64,000 nt of DNA from Isoetes taiwanensis (lineage: Eukaryota > Streptophyta > Lycopodiopsida > Isoetales > Isoetaceae): the NCBI GenBank assembly GCA_021234155.1, contig JAJEKV010000048.1, positions 494,001-558,000 on the forward strand. The letters are read 5' to 3'. The position numbers and the translations under genes were made by a program. The notes under the pieces are model-generated. The model did no database searches. It saw only the letters and a program-made list of their open reading frames with translations, and was not told the DNA's origin. Position 1 is the first letter of the stretch. Every line of letters begins with the position of its first letter. This document shows, piece after piece, positions 47,961 to 57,708 of this stretch.

Positions 47961-48438
47961 TTTTTAATTTTGTCGGTCGTGTCTACTTACTAAACAAAAC
48001 AAAGCAGCCAGCCAACGCCAACCTACCCAATTCATATTACTGTACACAAAAAGCAGCAAATCTCATGAATGCGGACTTTAGGCACCGAATTCAGATTACT
48101 GTACACTTATTATTACTGAGCCAAGCATTTATGCATGTGCAAATCGTCCAAATCTCATGAATGTGCATGAATGTTTAGGCACCGAATGTTAGGCATGAAT
48201 GTTAGGCATTTATGCATGTGGAAATCGTTTTTTGTTGAGCAGCATGTGCTACAAAACGAGTTCACAAATTACTAATTACTTGCAGTAGATTCTAACCACA
48301 GCATGAGTTCAAAGTGTGGCATAAAGCTACAGACTTAACACAACGTTTGTGTATAAATGCTTCCACTCTCAAGACCACAACCACCATCCTTCCTTTCCTT
48401 GCTGTGTTCTCTTGTGTTTGTTTTGCACATAAGTTGCT
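47961..48438 (+). promoter_or_regulatory. Upstream region of the plus-strand TENA locus
   Basis: Mirror copy of 28,640-29,020. It holds repeated GGCACCGAAT/TTAGGCATGAATG phrases (48,075-48,205), the conserved TTTTTTGTTGAGCAGCATG block and TATAAAT at 48,352-48,358, about 85 bases before the ATG at 48,439. The leader is CCACC/CTTCC-rich and has no earlier ATG after the TATA box. Confidence 0.55.
48352..48358 (+). promoter_or_regulatory. TATA box of the plus-strand TENA locus
   Basis: TATAAAT within GTGTATAAATGCTTCC, identical in context to the minus-strand copy (28,729) and the gene-less copy (57,678). Confidence 0.65.
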
Positions 48439-48489
48439 ATGGGACCTATGTTATTTGCATGTCTTTTATCACTAGTTTTATCCCCTTAA
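48439..48489 (+). pseudogene. Signal-peptide exon of TENA gene, cut off by insertion
   Basis: ATG at 48,439 encodes MGPMLFACLLSLVLSP and then hits TAA at 48,487-48,489, which comes from the inserted DNA. In the minus-strand copy the same codons read on without a break into SLVQSA and the TENA domain. Unless the insertion is spliced out, this start makes only a 16-residue peptide. Confidence 0.7.
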
Positions 48490-48567
48490 CCACAGGCCCT
48501 CGCGTGTTATCTGAATCCAATCGTTCCCAACCGTTAGATCCTGATGGGTTATATCTGATAATCTCTC

Positions 48568-48640
48568 GAATATTCGCTTTTATAGAATATTCCATGGATT
48601 ACTAAAATAACCTTTCGAATATTCTTCTGTGAGAAAATTC
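48568..48640. promoter_or_regulatory. Cluster of four heat-shock-element-like motifs
   Basis: GAATATTC occurs at 48,568-48,575, 48,585-48,592 and 48,617-48,624, and GAAAATTC at 48,633-48,640. All fit the GAAnnTTC core of plant heat-shock elements. They lie in the insertion, about 540-610 bp upstream of the TENA domain. Similar clusters control heat-activated Copia LTRs in plants. Function here is untested. Confidence 0.45.
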
Positions 48641-48748
48641 GACTGTAACAGATACTCTGTATCACTCTGCTCTGGCAAAACTCAGCATCAAATCCTGCTA
48701 AATCCATCACATTCGGCAGCTGTGTTCCGGCATTAAACCTTGCCTAAT

Positions 48749-48883
48749 ACATCAAATCCGGCCGCTCCACCTTGTTCTTACATCAAATCAGGCAGCTCTA
48801 CCCTGTTCTTGCAGCTTCTACCCTGTTCTTACACCAAATCTGGCAGTTTCACCCTGTTCTTGCATCAAATCCGGCATCGTTCC
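48749..48883 (+). repeat. 31-bp minisatellite in the insertion
   Basis: Units of the form ACATCAAATC(C/A)GGC..(C/T)ACC(T/C)TGTTCTT start at 48,749, 48,780, 48,811 (short), 48,831 and 48,862 (partial). This is a small tandem expansion confined to the inserted DNA. Confidence 0.75.
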
Positions 48884-49071
48884 GGAAGGCCCTAGCCTAA
48901 TCTAAGGCGATCTTCTCTCTTGATCTACCATAGCCTCTTTTGCCACTCAAAATCATACTTGAAACAGTGGAAAAATGAAGAAACACAGAAACACACACAC
49001 TGCATCACTGCAAGAAAGAAGCTTGCTGCACAAAAAACAGAAAGAAGCTCGCTCGGGCCTGTGGTTAAGGG

Positions 49072-49170
49072 AGGTCAAACCTCCTCCTCTCGGGGCCATG
49101 CAAAATAACCCTCTCGGCCTTGGGCCTCGAGGGTTATTTTGCATAACCCCCTCGAGGAGGAGGTTAACCT
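49072..49170. repeat. 99-bp near-perfect palindrome
   Basis: AGGTCAAACCTCCTCCTC (49,072-49,089) pairs with GAGGAGGAGGTTAACCT (49,154-49,170), and ATGCAAAATAACCCTC (49,098-49,113) pairs exactly with GAGGGTTATTTTGCAT (49,129-49,144), around a 15-base loop. It fills the space between the 17-bp-repeat insertion and the resumed TENA coding sequence. It is probably a MITE-type unit, or the end structure of the larger insertion. Confidence 0.65.
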
Positions 49171-49177
49171 CCTCTTC

Positions 49178-49832
49178 CCTTGTTCAATCTGCCATTCATA
49201 ATGATTCTTTGCCTGAGCAGCTTTGGTGCTCCGCAAGTGCGAGTCACCTTAAAGACCAGGCATACACCTCTAAGTTTGTTGGTCGAGTTGTCAATGGAAC
49301 ACTTGATCCTGAATTCTATGCAAAGTATCAAGTTCAAGATGCTTATTGGGTTTTGAATGTTGGATACGTTTGGGGAAATGTTTCCAAGGTTGCATCAGGC
49401 TCTGACCTGGGGGCATTTGCCTCTAAAAAGAGTGCTTCTTGGGTGGAATACGGCATAGAGATGTTCAATAACCTTTCTGTTAATTATTACAATGGTGCTT
49501 CTGTTGGAGTCCAAGCATCCAAATATCTAGCATTCATCAAAGAATCTATCTCCAAGTACGGCCCTGAATATGTGCTTGTTTCAACATATCCTTGTGCAAA
49601 GCTTTGGCCTTATCTAAAGAAAAGATGTAGAGGTGATATAGGCAACATGAGGAGCCTAGATCTAGTGGAAAATAATGTGTATTCTAAATGGCGCGACGGA
49701 GGGAAAGAACCACAAGAACAAGAAACACTCATGCAAGAATATTACGAAAAGAAATTGTTGAAACTAGATGTGGCCAATGACATGTTCAATGAAGGCTTGA
49801 ATCATGAAGTGGCCTTCTTCAACAATGCATGA
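49178..49832 (+). CDS. TENA/THI-4-family domain protein (open copy)
   Basis: The open frame runs from an ATG inside the insertion (48,975) to TGA at 49,830-49,832, 285 codons, but only residues from about 70 on (LVQSA, 49,178) are native. TENA/THI-4 features, numbered from that ATG: FVGRVVNGTLDP (101-112), F-Y-A-K-Y-Q-V-Q-D-A-Y (114-124, with the family QD), TYPCAKLW (204-211, matching the family's PC.. Cys) and a final NHEVAFF (276-282, with the conserved Glu). Family members act on thiamin breakdown products or thiamin; no substrate can be read from sequence. The related minus copy has a signal peptide, so the ancestral product was probably secreted, unusual for this family. A small extra segment (HND, residues 75-77) follows LVQSAI. 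Expression would need splicing across the insertion or a new start. Confidence 0.7.
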
Positions 49833-49849
49833 GAGAAGAATCAAATTGA

Positions 49850-51216
49850 AATATTCTATTGAAAATAAGAATTGAGTACCGCTATATCATTTTGCAACAA
49901 ATCCTAGTGTACTAACAAGATTTTTATTGGCTAAGACATTATTCCCACTTCTATAATTCTTTGCATGCGTTATTTACAATGATATCCCCTTCATATAAAA
50001 ATATGTTGGCTATGAAGAAAATGTGACATGGCTGAGGGAAAAAAATGCAGGTGGAATGTGAGGTGGCCTAAAAAATGTGAGTTGGTGCTATAAATAAAAA
50101 CCACGTAGACAAGAGAGGTAAATGGGATTGGGGAGAGAATAGACAAAGAAACACTGGAACGGGCAGAAGTATGATGGCAGAAAAAAAGGGAGGAGGCGAG
50201 CAGAGGTATGGTGGCGTTTGACGGTTAGAGAAAGTCTGAAAAAGAGGATAAAGAGTAGGGCTTTTTAAGAGACTGTAGAAATATGGATTAACCGACCTTT
50301 TTATTCTTTTGTTTTGTTGCCTTCAAGCTGGCATTTGGCTCTTATGAATTTCATGGAAATAGCACAGAAGTAGAGGAATTTCAGAGAAGGCAAGCAACTC
50401 TAGGTAGAAATGAGTTTTATTAACAAGGACGGCTGCAGAAGACTAGAATGATCTAACCTTCATTTTTTTTGGTATTGTGTTTCTTTTTAGCCATAGGTAT
50501 CAGTCGTTGAAGCTTCATAGTATTAATACAAAGTGAGGTAAAGATAAAAGGAGAAGAAATTAAGGTAAGATTATTCGTAGAATGGTGTATAAGTTTTTGT
50601 TCTGCTTTGTTTAGCATAAACTATAGTTTTTTTAAGAATCATTATTTGTAGATAAAATGAGTTACTTTAACAAGGACGGTTGCGCATAAGAGTAGAATGA
50701 TCTGACATTCAGTTTGTTTTTGGTGTTATATTTCTTTGTAGCGATAGGTATCAGTTGTTGAAGCTTCATAGTGTTAATACAAAGTGAAGTAAAGCTAAGA
50801 AAAGAGAAGAAATTTGAGGCAAGATTATTCAGGTGTGATGTTGTGATCATGTTCATTTTCAAAAATAATCGCCATAAATATGTATATTTCGCGGGCCAAT
50901 ATATTAAAAAAGAATGGTAATGTTACAAAGCAAGTGAGGAGGAAGGAAGGCCAGCCAAAGTAGCCTTGTATACCATTGAGGGTGGTAAAGAGAGCATGGC
51001 TAAGTTATTTACATAACTAAGCCAACCTTAGGCTTTAGGGTCATTTCTACATGAAGAATGTGAATATTGTCTAGTTATACATAACAGTACGGCTGAAGAT
51101 TGACATGATGATCTTATGATTATTGGAAAACCATTTATATGAACTAGGGAAGAAGATCATGTTCATTTTCAAAAAGGGAGCCAAGATAAACGCCATGACT
51201 ATTTTAATGACTCTAA
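49850..51216. repeat. Shared flank in plus orientation, deleted copy
   Basis: Reverse complement of the flank at 19.4-21.6 kb. Right after the TENA stop, AATAAGAATTGAGTACC joins directly to CTATATCATTTTGCAACAAA. The intervening about 1.2 kb present at 57.73-58.57 kb is missing. It then continues through the internal duplication to GACTCTAAT, where the LINE is inserted. Confidence 0.75.
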
Positions 51217-51231
51217 TTTTTTTTTTTTTTT
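51217..51231 (-). repeat. Poly(A) tail of the LINE
   Basis: A run of 15 T on the plus strand equals the 3' poly(A) of the minus-strand LINE and abuts the host phrase GACTCTAA exactly. Confidence 0.8.
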
Positions 51232-51257
51232 GAATTAGGGACAATTTTTTTTATTTT

Positions 51258-52690
51258 TCAATATAAAAAAAGAATGGTAATGTTACAAAGCAATTGAGGA
51301 GGAATAAAAAGCGCCTCAAAGACCTTGGATACCTCGACACTCCACAACAAACTCCGAGGAAAAGCGCAACTCCCTGGCTGTACAAACCGACCATCACCAT
51401 CTACAACACCCAAGAAATCCCGCCAAATGGAAAACTTCCGCTCCACCAATCCTGGGAACACCAGAAAGCTTTGAAATAGCTTGTACCTGAGTCGAGGAAT
51501 CAGAGAGGCTACAGGCTGCTGAATCCCCTGAAAGATCCACAACCGCCGCCGCTTCCAAATCAGCCACACCAACCAAGCCACGCACAGATGCAAGGCTTGC
51601 TTCCGCAAGAGCGGCCAAGCACTAGGATAGACATGAAGCAGCAAGCTGGCGGCTAGTCAATCTCACCAAACCCGAGCCCTAACCCAATCCCGAGGCGACA
51701 CGCAAGTGAGGGCATAAAACCGGACAATGCGATCTCACGATGAAGGCCACAACAAAGGCGGCCGGGCTCACACCCCGCCTAAAGCCCGACTCACAAGGGC
51801 ATTCACCACGATACGGTGGTGCACCACCCGCCACGAAGCACCCTAACCCGGTGGGGAAGTGAGCTCCATGTCCAAGTCCAAACCGCGGCCAACGAGAACC
51901 AGGAAGTTGCGAGAGACCACTTGCACGAAGGGGGTGTGTCATGAATAGCCCGACCCGGTAACAAGACCGCACAAAACAAGAAGACACAACATCGGATGAA
52001 TCTTCCAAACCTGCACCACCACATCATCACGAGGGACTATAGGTATATGCAGTGAGAATACTCCTCGCCACTTGTTCCCGGATAGCGGTCACTTTGCCCC
52101 TCGGGCAAAAGCGAGCTCGAAAAGAACTCCCCACGAAGATAGCTGACCACCCCAATACCAATCCTCCAAGGTGAGCCGCGGCAGCTTCGTCTCCAATCCC
52201 TGCGCCCCAGAGCATGCATGGTGGCACCCAAGGGCAAGTCTTGCTAGGGGTAGAGGAACCCACAAGAAAGGAGAAGAGTGGTGATAAACCGAGGCATAAT
52301 CTAGCTGGAAGAGCACACACATGATCCCAAGCCCCAACACCCTGTGAGAAAAGGGATGCATGTGGGAAAGTGGGGAGACCATACTTGATTGCCTGGGGCA
52401 ACTCCACATGCAGGATGGCTTCCCAAACGCCACACAATGGCGAAGAGATGCAATAACAAAGCAAGCACAGGAGAAGATGCTCCATCTGCGGAGAATGCTC
52501 CAAACAAACTTGGAGACCAACACCTTACTATGCAAATTGCCAAATCCGGAATGGCCAAGCCCCCATCCTCCTGGGTGGAGACACTTCCATCAAGCCACTT
52601 TAACAACAGCCCCTTCATCATCCCCGCCCCACACAAAATTTGAACAATCTTATCCAAAGCACGTATCTTACCCTCGGGAGCTAACATCAC
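51258..52690 (-). pseudogene. LINE ORF2 carboxy-terminal region
   Basis: Minus-strand frames contain QEDGGLAIPDLA (near 52,570), the 'GGLGI.dl' motif that follows the reverse transcriptase in plant LINEs, then a Trp-rich end with LCVAWLVWLIWKRRR and LWIFQG (near 51,540), typical of the region near the ORF2 terminus. The two parts are in different frames, separated by stops and by Cys/His-rich sequence that may be the zinc-binding reverse-transcriptase-associated domain. Confidence 0.65.
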
Positions 52691-54228
52691 GAGATCTTTG
52701 TATACACATGAGTGCTACAAAATCTTGACTTGGCAATAATCATCCTACACCGCCATAGACAACTTGCGCCCTTCCACCAATTGAGGTGTTTCTGCAACCC
52801 CTGCAAAATCTCATCCCACACCCTCCCCATGGAAACATCCCCTCCAAAAGGAATACCCAACAGCTTAGTACACACATTACCTGGAAGCACCTTCCAAGGG
52901 AATAGATCCAAACAAGGGGGAGGCGGAGTCAGTTGGGCCCATAGTGCAGAGCATTTACCCCAATTCAGAAGAATGCCCGAGGCCAAGGAGAAAGTATCCA
53001 ACAAACTTTTCACATTCCACAAATTCCTCTCTTCTGCCACCAAGAAGAGGAAAGTGCCATCGGCAAACTGGTTAATAATCTGCTGGCTACCATCTTGCAT
53101 CCGAAACCCATCCACTACCCCCTCCTCCTTTGCAACCAAAAACAAGCGGGGCAAAGTGCCTCCGCCACAATCGTAAACAAAAGCGGCCAAAGGGCACCCT
53201 CGACGCACCCCTCGCCTAAGGAGAGAAAAGGCGGAGGGTTCACCCGCACACCACCGTAGCCCGTGGCTGACCTATGTAGCTTCATGATCTCTCGTAAAGC
53301 GTGGACCCATTGCCAACGCTAACATCATGGCGGACAAGAACTCCCCAACGAACACTATCGTAAGCTTTGGCAAAGTCAAGCTTAAGATAGGCAATGTCTT
53401 GACATGTTCTCGGCCCAATAAAGGCCCTCATAAGCTGCGGCAACATTAGTCAAAATGTTCCTCCGGGAACAAACCGGACCGCACCTTACTAATGGAAGAA
53501 GTCAACACCGGCTTCAACTTCTCTGCCGGGGCTTTTCGCAATAATCTTGTACACGAGAGGACAACAAGGAGATAGGCCTCAATCATTAATAGTAGAAGGT
53601 TGCTTAACCTTAGGAATCAAGGAAATGCATGCGGTATTCAAGATCCTATCCATTTGAGAAGACAGCAACAACTCAAGATACACCTGGTACCAGACTCACC
53701 AGGCCCACTCCCAATAAGTTTGAAAGAACTCCACCGGGATGCCATCCAGCCCAGGACATTTTCCCTTGGCCATGCACATACATGTCTCCGCTAAATCCTC
53801 TCTGGAGAGCTTCCGCTCCAAGCTCTCTCACTTGGCCCGGTGAGGCGGAGAATAGATGGCTTAATGACCCCCAAAACAAGCTCCTGCATCTCCGCTCTAG
53901 GGAAAGAGTCTGCTGTGCGAAAAACCACGAGAAATGAGCATGCACATATCTCACGCAAATCAGCGGGATCCTCCAAAGTTCGGCCATCGAGGCAAAGCAA
54001 GGGACGCCATAGATCTTTGCATATCGCCACATTTGCCTAGGCGCTCTCGAAGAACACCGATGAACTTGTGTCCCCCTCCTTCAACCAGGTAAGAGCCGCC
54101 TTCACATGCGCCTCCCGCACTTTAACCTGCTCGAGCAACAATCTGCTGCAGAACCTTTGCATTCTCCCTAATGCCATGGAAAGGCTGCGCCTCGAATCTT
54201 CTCCAACTCCCCGATAGAGACCATGCAA
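52687..54228 (-). pseudogene. LINE reverse transcriptase
   Basis: Motifs in order on the minus strand: WLKEGDTSSSVFF (near 54,075), a PGWDG-like stretch (near 53,750), KLDFAKAYDSVRW (53,345-53,383), RRGCPLAAF (near 53,200), then NQFADGTFLFL (53,045-53,080) and SLASGILLNWGKC. These match the non-LTR reverse-transcriptase fingers and palm. The catalytic FADD motif reads F-A-D-G (53,056-53,067): the second catalytic Asp is replaced by Gly, a one-base change that should abolish polymerisation. The region spans several frames. Inactive element. Confidence 0.8.
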
Positions 54229-54286
54229 CTCCCGCCTCCCTGCTGCACACGCCGCCTACCAAAGACCTTGACAAAAGCGCTTCACC

Positions 54287-55142
54287 CTAGCCAATGCGGT
54301 CACCATACCGGACATACCCTTCCGGAGATGAAAAGGTATCAAGCCACAACTCGACATTGGGCCAAGAAATCCGCGATCGGCCCGAAGCCGGGTGTTCAAG
54401 CGGAACACCGATCCTAGAGGGCCGAGAGGCAACGCACCACTCGACTGGACAAAACCGAGGGTAATGATCAGAAATGGAGGTAGACGGGGATGTTACTCCG
54501 GCGCAGAGAGAGGGCACACCATCCGATCGCATGGGGAAGCATAGCACCGGTCATGCCTAGCATACGCCCGGCCAGCGCCAATCGCCTATTACAATAGGTG
54601 AAAGACAAATCCCGGGGACCTCAACCAAGGCCAAATCCGCAACAAACAAGACCATTTGGTCCCTCTCAAACCCATGCACAACACGGGTTCCGGAAGCAGG
54701 CGATCCTCTACTCGGCTCTACCATATTGAAGTCCCCTAACAAAGCAACCAAGCGGCACGCAACCCACCAAGGACTCACAACTTATTCGGTTGTGGCCCAT
54801 CAAGCACCCCATTGAGAAGGTGATTAGGGGCATAAACATTAACAATTCCCCCTCACGCCCTCCCTCTAACCACTTAATTATTGCCCGCAGGCCAAACACA
54901 TGCATTTTGCGGTCACACGTGACACGCACATCCATCCTCCAAGCAATAAGAGTAACCCCCACTAATCCGCCCGAAGAAGAAGAAGCAATAGAGCCAAACT
55001 GCCTACCAACCATATTCATGAGCCTGGACATATCACCCCTGTGACACTTATGCTCCTGAATACAAACAATATCAGGATGCAACTGCCGAAGTGCCAAAGA
55101 AACACGGGCCCTCTTACTACTAGAGGACCGCACCCCGCACAT
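54287..55142 (-). pseudogene. LINE apurinic/apyrimidinic-type endonuclease
   Basis: Minus-strand motifs: SSSSKRARVSLALRQLHPDIVCIQEHK (with the metal-binding Glu of QE), ASSSSGGLVGVTLIAW, then in other frames GDFNMVEPSRGSP (GDFN at 54,725-54,736) and ISDHYP (near 54,461-54,478). This order (PDI..QE, GDFN, SDH) is that of LINE endonucleases, which nick target DNA to prime reverse transcription. At least two frameshifts. Confidence 0.75.
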
Positions 55143-57172
55143 TCGGTGAGGATCGACCTATTCATCCGGAGGAGAAGTGTCTAGCCCTACATGCCCTGCA
55201 GGCCGGGGCCATCGCCCCCACTCCACGAGTCATCATCTAGAGCAGGAGGATTAATCACGGCAATGTGACCCACGGCCGCTCTACGTGACATTCCACTTCG
55301 GCCGCGTGTTGAAAGTCCCCGGGCACCTCCATAGAGTCATGGGCCACACTAGTCTCTACCTCCAAACGAGGGCTGCTCCGGCCACCTCATGCTTTCGGCC
55401 ACATACCGCTCACAGGGACATCCCAGCGGGATCGGCAGCCCCTCAGAGCAGCCCTGCCCTCGGACCTAGCCACAATCAAATCATCGAGCCCTCCCCGAGC
55501 CACCACGCCCCTAGCCCCCGCCATCCAATGGGCGGCCCGGCCAGATAAGCACGCCCGGCCTCGCCCCACACCACCTCTCCCAACCACACCACCTCGTCCA
55601 ACACTCCTTTGCACCATGGAGTCCTCCGCCCTATTGCCTCGGGAAGAGGAATCCGGGCCCCCACATAAGCACCCGCAACCCCTCTACCACATCACAAGCG
55701 GCAGGCGGGATCATCAACGATGTCGGATGGCGGCACAATAGATGGAAACATCCGCCCGGATCACCGAGCCATTCAAAAGCTTCAATCGGAAGAGAAAATG
55801 TCGGGGACCACTACGCCTTTGGAAGAGAAGTGGGGCACAGCCGCAAAAAGCGAGCAACACAGATATTGGGGACCTGCACAATAGAATGAGCCAAATATAC
55901 ACCCAGTCCATTCGCCATAGAGACCAAAAAATCAGGCACCATTAGATCAGGAGGAAGATCCTGAATCTGGAACCAACACGGGATTTTAACCGCTGTCAAA
56001 GAACTGGTGGACATTGCCGGAGTATATCTTGATCAAACATATATGATTCACCCAAAGTATCCACCCCAGACTAACCAATTCTTACGTGAAGACTTCGGCC
56101 TCAAACATGATTATGAAGAAATTATTTGGTAGGAATTTCAAAGATTGATACCTGGGTAAACCAATCCGTTTTAGATGTCCGGCAAGCCAAGAGCTAAACC
56201 TCCTCGTGTCCAATATGTACCCCGTGAAGTAGCCCAATACCGCAAATGAAACTAAATTCTCAATGGTTTGAACATGCCTGGTATGATCAATATCTATCCA
56301 TGGAGTCTGGAAGAGTCACTGCCTGTAAGGTCAGCAGTGATGATCCTCCACAAATTTTGAGCCTCTTGAACACGGGCGGTCCTACACTCTGGAGCCTTGC
56401 ACTTGATCCAATCGAAAACCCCCGGCGAGTGATGCGAGCAATAGTGTCATTGCCGCCCGGGCAGGCGGGCCAGGGGCAAGGGAGTTGGGGCTGCGCCTGG
56501 CATCTGAGAGGTATCCGGGGCACCCGGGGAGGCACATCAGCTACATGCACTCTAGAAGAGGGCATCACCCGGCAAGTGATCCCTTCCCAAGCATAGGGGA
56601 AGAGGGCATCACTGGATCCGGTTTCAAGGGGCATGCTTGATGGAATCAAGACCCGGAGTCTCAAAACACACAATCCACTGGGGTCTCCGAATTATATTGA
56701 GAGGAAGAGCAATCCACATACCTCTCAGCAGAAGGGGATTCCAAGAGCTCCCTCATCTCTGCCACCAATTGCATGCCACTTCCTACATCCCGCGCCTCTT
56801 CATGCATGCCGAAACCCGCGCCTTTCCCCTTTACTGGAGGATTCTTTCTCCTCGCCATCTCCCTTGGCTTCAGCCCCAAGCCATGAGGCTCAATCGATCC
56901 CCCATCAGCCTGTCTGGCAGGAGCCATCACATCCGAACCAGTCCGGAAATCAGCTGTTTGTGGTAGGAATCCACATGACAGCTGATGCTATACACCTCTG
57001 GAAAGAGCTCGGAGCAAGCTTTCCAATGAGCCCAAGCACGCCGAAATCTGACACCAGATAAGAGACATATCGCCGATCAAAGTTTCGCCGTCAGAACCCC
57101 CTTTCGCTGTTCCGAATTTACCATTGCTGCCGCTTCTGATGCTTTGTTGCCTTGCAAGCAAAATAATTTCCT
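55143..57172 (-). pseudogene. LINE ORF1 (DUF4283-like) and 5' region
   Basis: The minus strand at 55,811-56,014 encodes VKIPCWFQIQDLPPDLM followed by SMANGLGVYLA and a hydrophobic/basic section, matching the 'vwvqi.dLPpelm...ia..iG..l' pattern of DUF4283, the RNA-binding-like domain of plant LINE ORF1. A FDQDILRQCP-like stretch precedes it. 55,285-55,700 is Pro/Ala/Arg-rich linker, and 56.3-57.1 kb is the 5' part with no clear domain. ORF1 coats element RNA. Confidence 0.6.
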
Positions 57173-57375
57173 AGCATGATGGTTATAAGTTAATCTTAAC
57201 TATTTATGGTATGATCAATCGGTCCAATATTTTGGAGCCATGAAGAATAAAGGAAATAGGAGGTCGGTCCAGGCTGATCCGTTGGAGGTCGGTTCGACAT
57301 AGCTGCCGGACTGAACACTATTAAATTGAACAAGTATTTTGAATAGGCATGCATGTATGATGCATGATCGGATGT
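57173..57375. repeat. Shared flank resuming after the LINE
   Basis: Continues the flank interrupted at 51,216: GGTCCAATATTTTGGAGCC, AGGTCGGTCCAGGCTGATCCG, TAGTGTTCAGTCCGGC (inverted) and GGCATGCATG. It ends near ATGATCGGATGTGTGATGCA, where TENA-promoter sequence joins instead of the gag unit. Confidence 0.75.
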
Positions 57376-57379
57376 GTGA

Positions 57380-57707
57380 TGCAGCCAACCAACGCCAAGC
57401 TACCGAATTCATATTACTGTACACTTATTAGGCACAAACAAAGCTGCAACGTCCAAATCTCATGAGTGTGGACTTTCAGCACCGAATTCATATTGCTGTA
57501 CACTTATTAGGCACTAGATTTACTGAGCCAAGCATTTATGCATGTGCAAATCGTTTTTTGTTGAGCAGCATGTGCTACAAAACGAGTTCACAAACTACTA
57601 ATTACTTGTAGTAGATTCTAACCACAACATGAGTTCAAATTGTGGCATAAAGCTACAGAATTAACACAACGTTTGTGTATAAATGCTTCCACTCTCAAGA
57701 CCACAAC
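57380..57707 (+). promoter_or_regulatory. Third TENA promoter, coding sequence missing
   Basis: Near-identical to 48,010-48,375: CCGAATTCATATTACTGTAC, the TTTTTTGTTGAGCAGCATG block and TATAAAT at 57,678-57,684. Just after CTCAAGACCACAAC (57,707) it joins TTAAGAATTGAGTACC, the TENA 3' flank. Leader, signal peptide and domain are all deleted, leaving a promoter fused to the gene's downstream DNA. Confidence 0.75.
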
Positions 57708-57708
57708 T

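Larger units (their letters stand above)
48483..49071. mobile_element. 589-bp insertion with 17-bp terminal inverted repeats
   Basis: CCCTTAACCACAGGCCC (48,483-48,499) and its exact reverse complement (49,055-49,071) bound this segment, which is absent from the minus-strand TENA copy. Part of the left repeat coincides with host sequence (CCCTT), so exact borders are uncertain. Inside are four GAAnnTTC motifs and a 31-bp minisatellite. No transposase is encoded, so it would be a non-autonomous element or part of a larger composite insertion ending near 49,175. Confidence 0.6.
51217..57172 (-). mobile_element. Nested LINE (non-LTR retrotransposon), about 5.95 kb
   Basis: An insertion splits the shared flank: host DNA stops at GACTCTAAT (51,216) and resumes at about 57,173 with GCATGATGGTTATAAG, as in the uninterrupted copy at 60,755-60,785. 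On the minus strand the element runs 5'-ORF1-endonuclease-reverse transcriptase-C-terminal region-poly(A), ending in a 15-A tail (plus-strand T run 51,217-51,231). The size fits a near full-length plant L1-type LINE. Frames are interrupted. A clear target-site duplication was not found. Confidence 0.8.

Noticed and set aside
48975-49177. Insertion-encoded start of the 285-codon frame as the true TENA N-terminus
   Set aside because: The related copy shows a signal peptide directly joined to the domain; these about 69 codons come from the inserted element.
55285-55664. Pro/Ala/His-rich plus-strand frame
   Set aside because: It lies antisense to the LINE ORF1 linker, whose GC-rich composition explains it.
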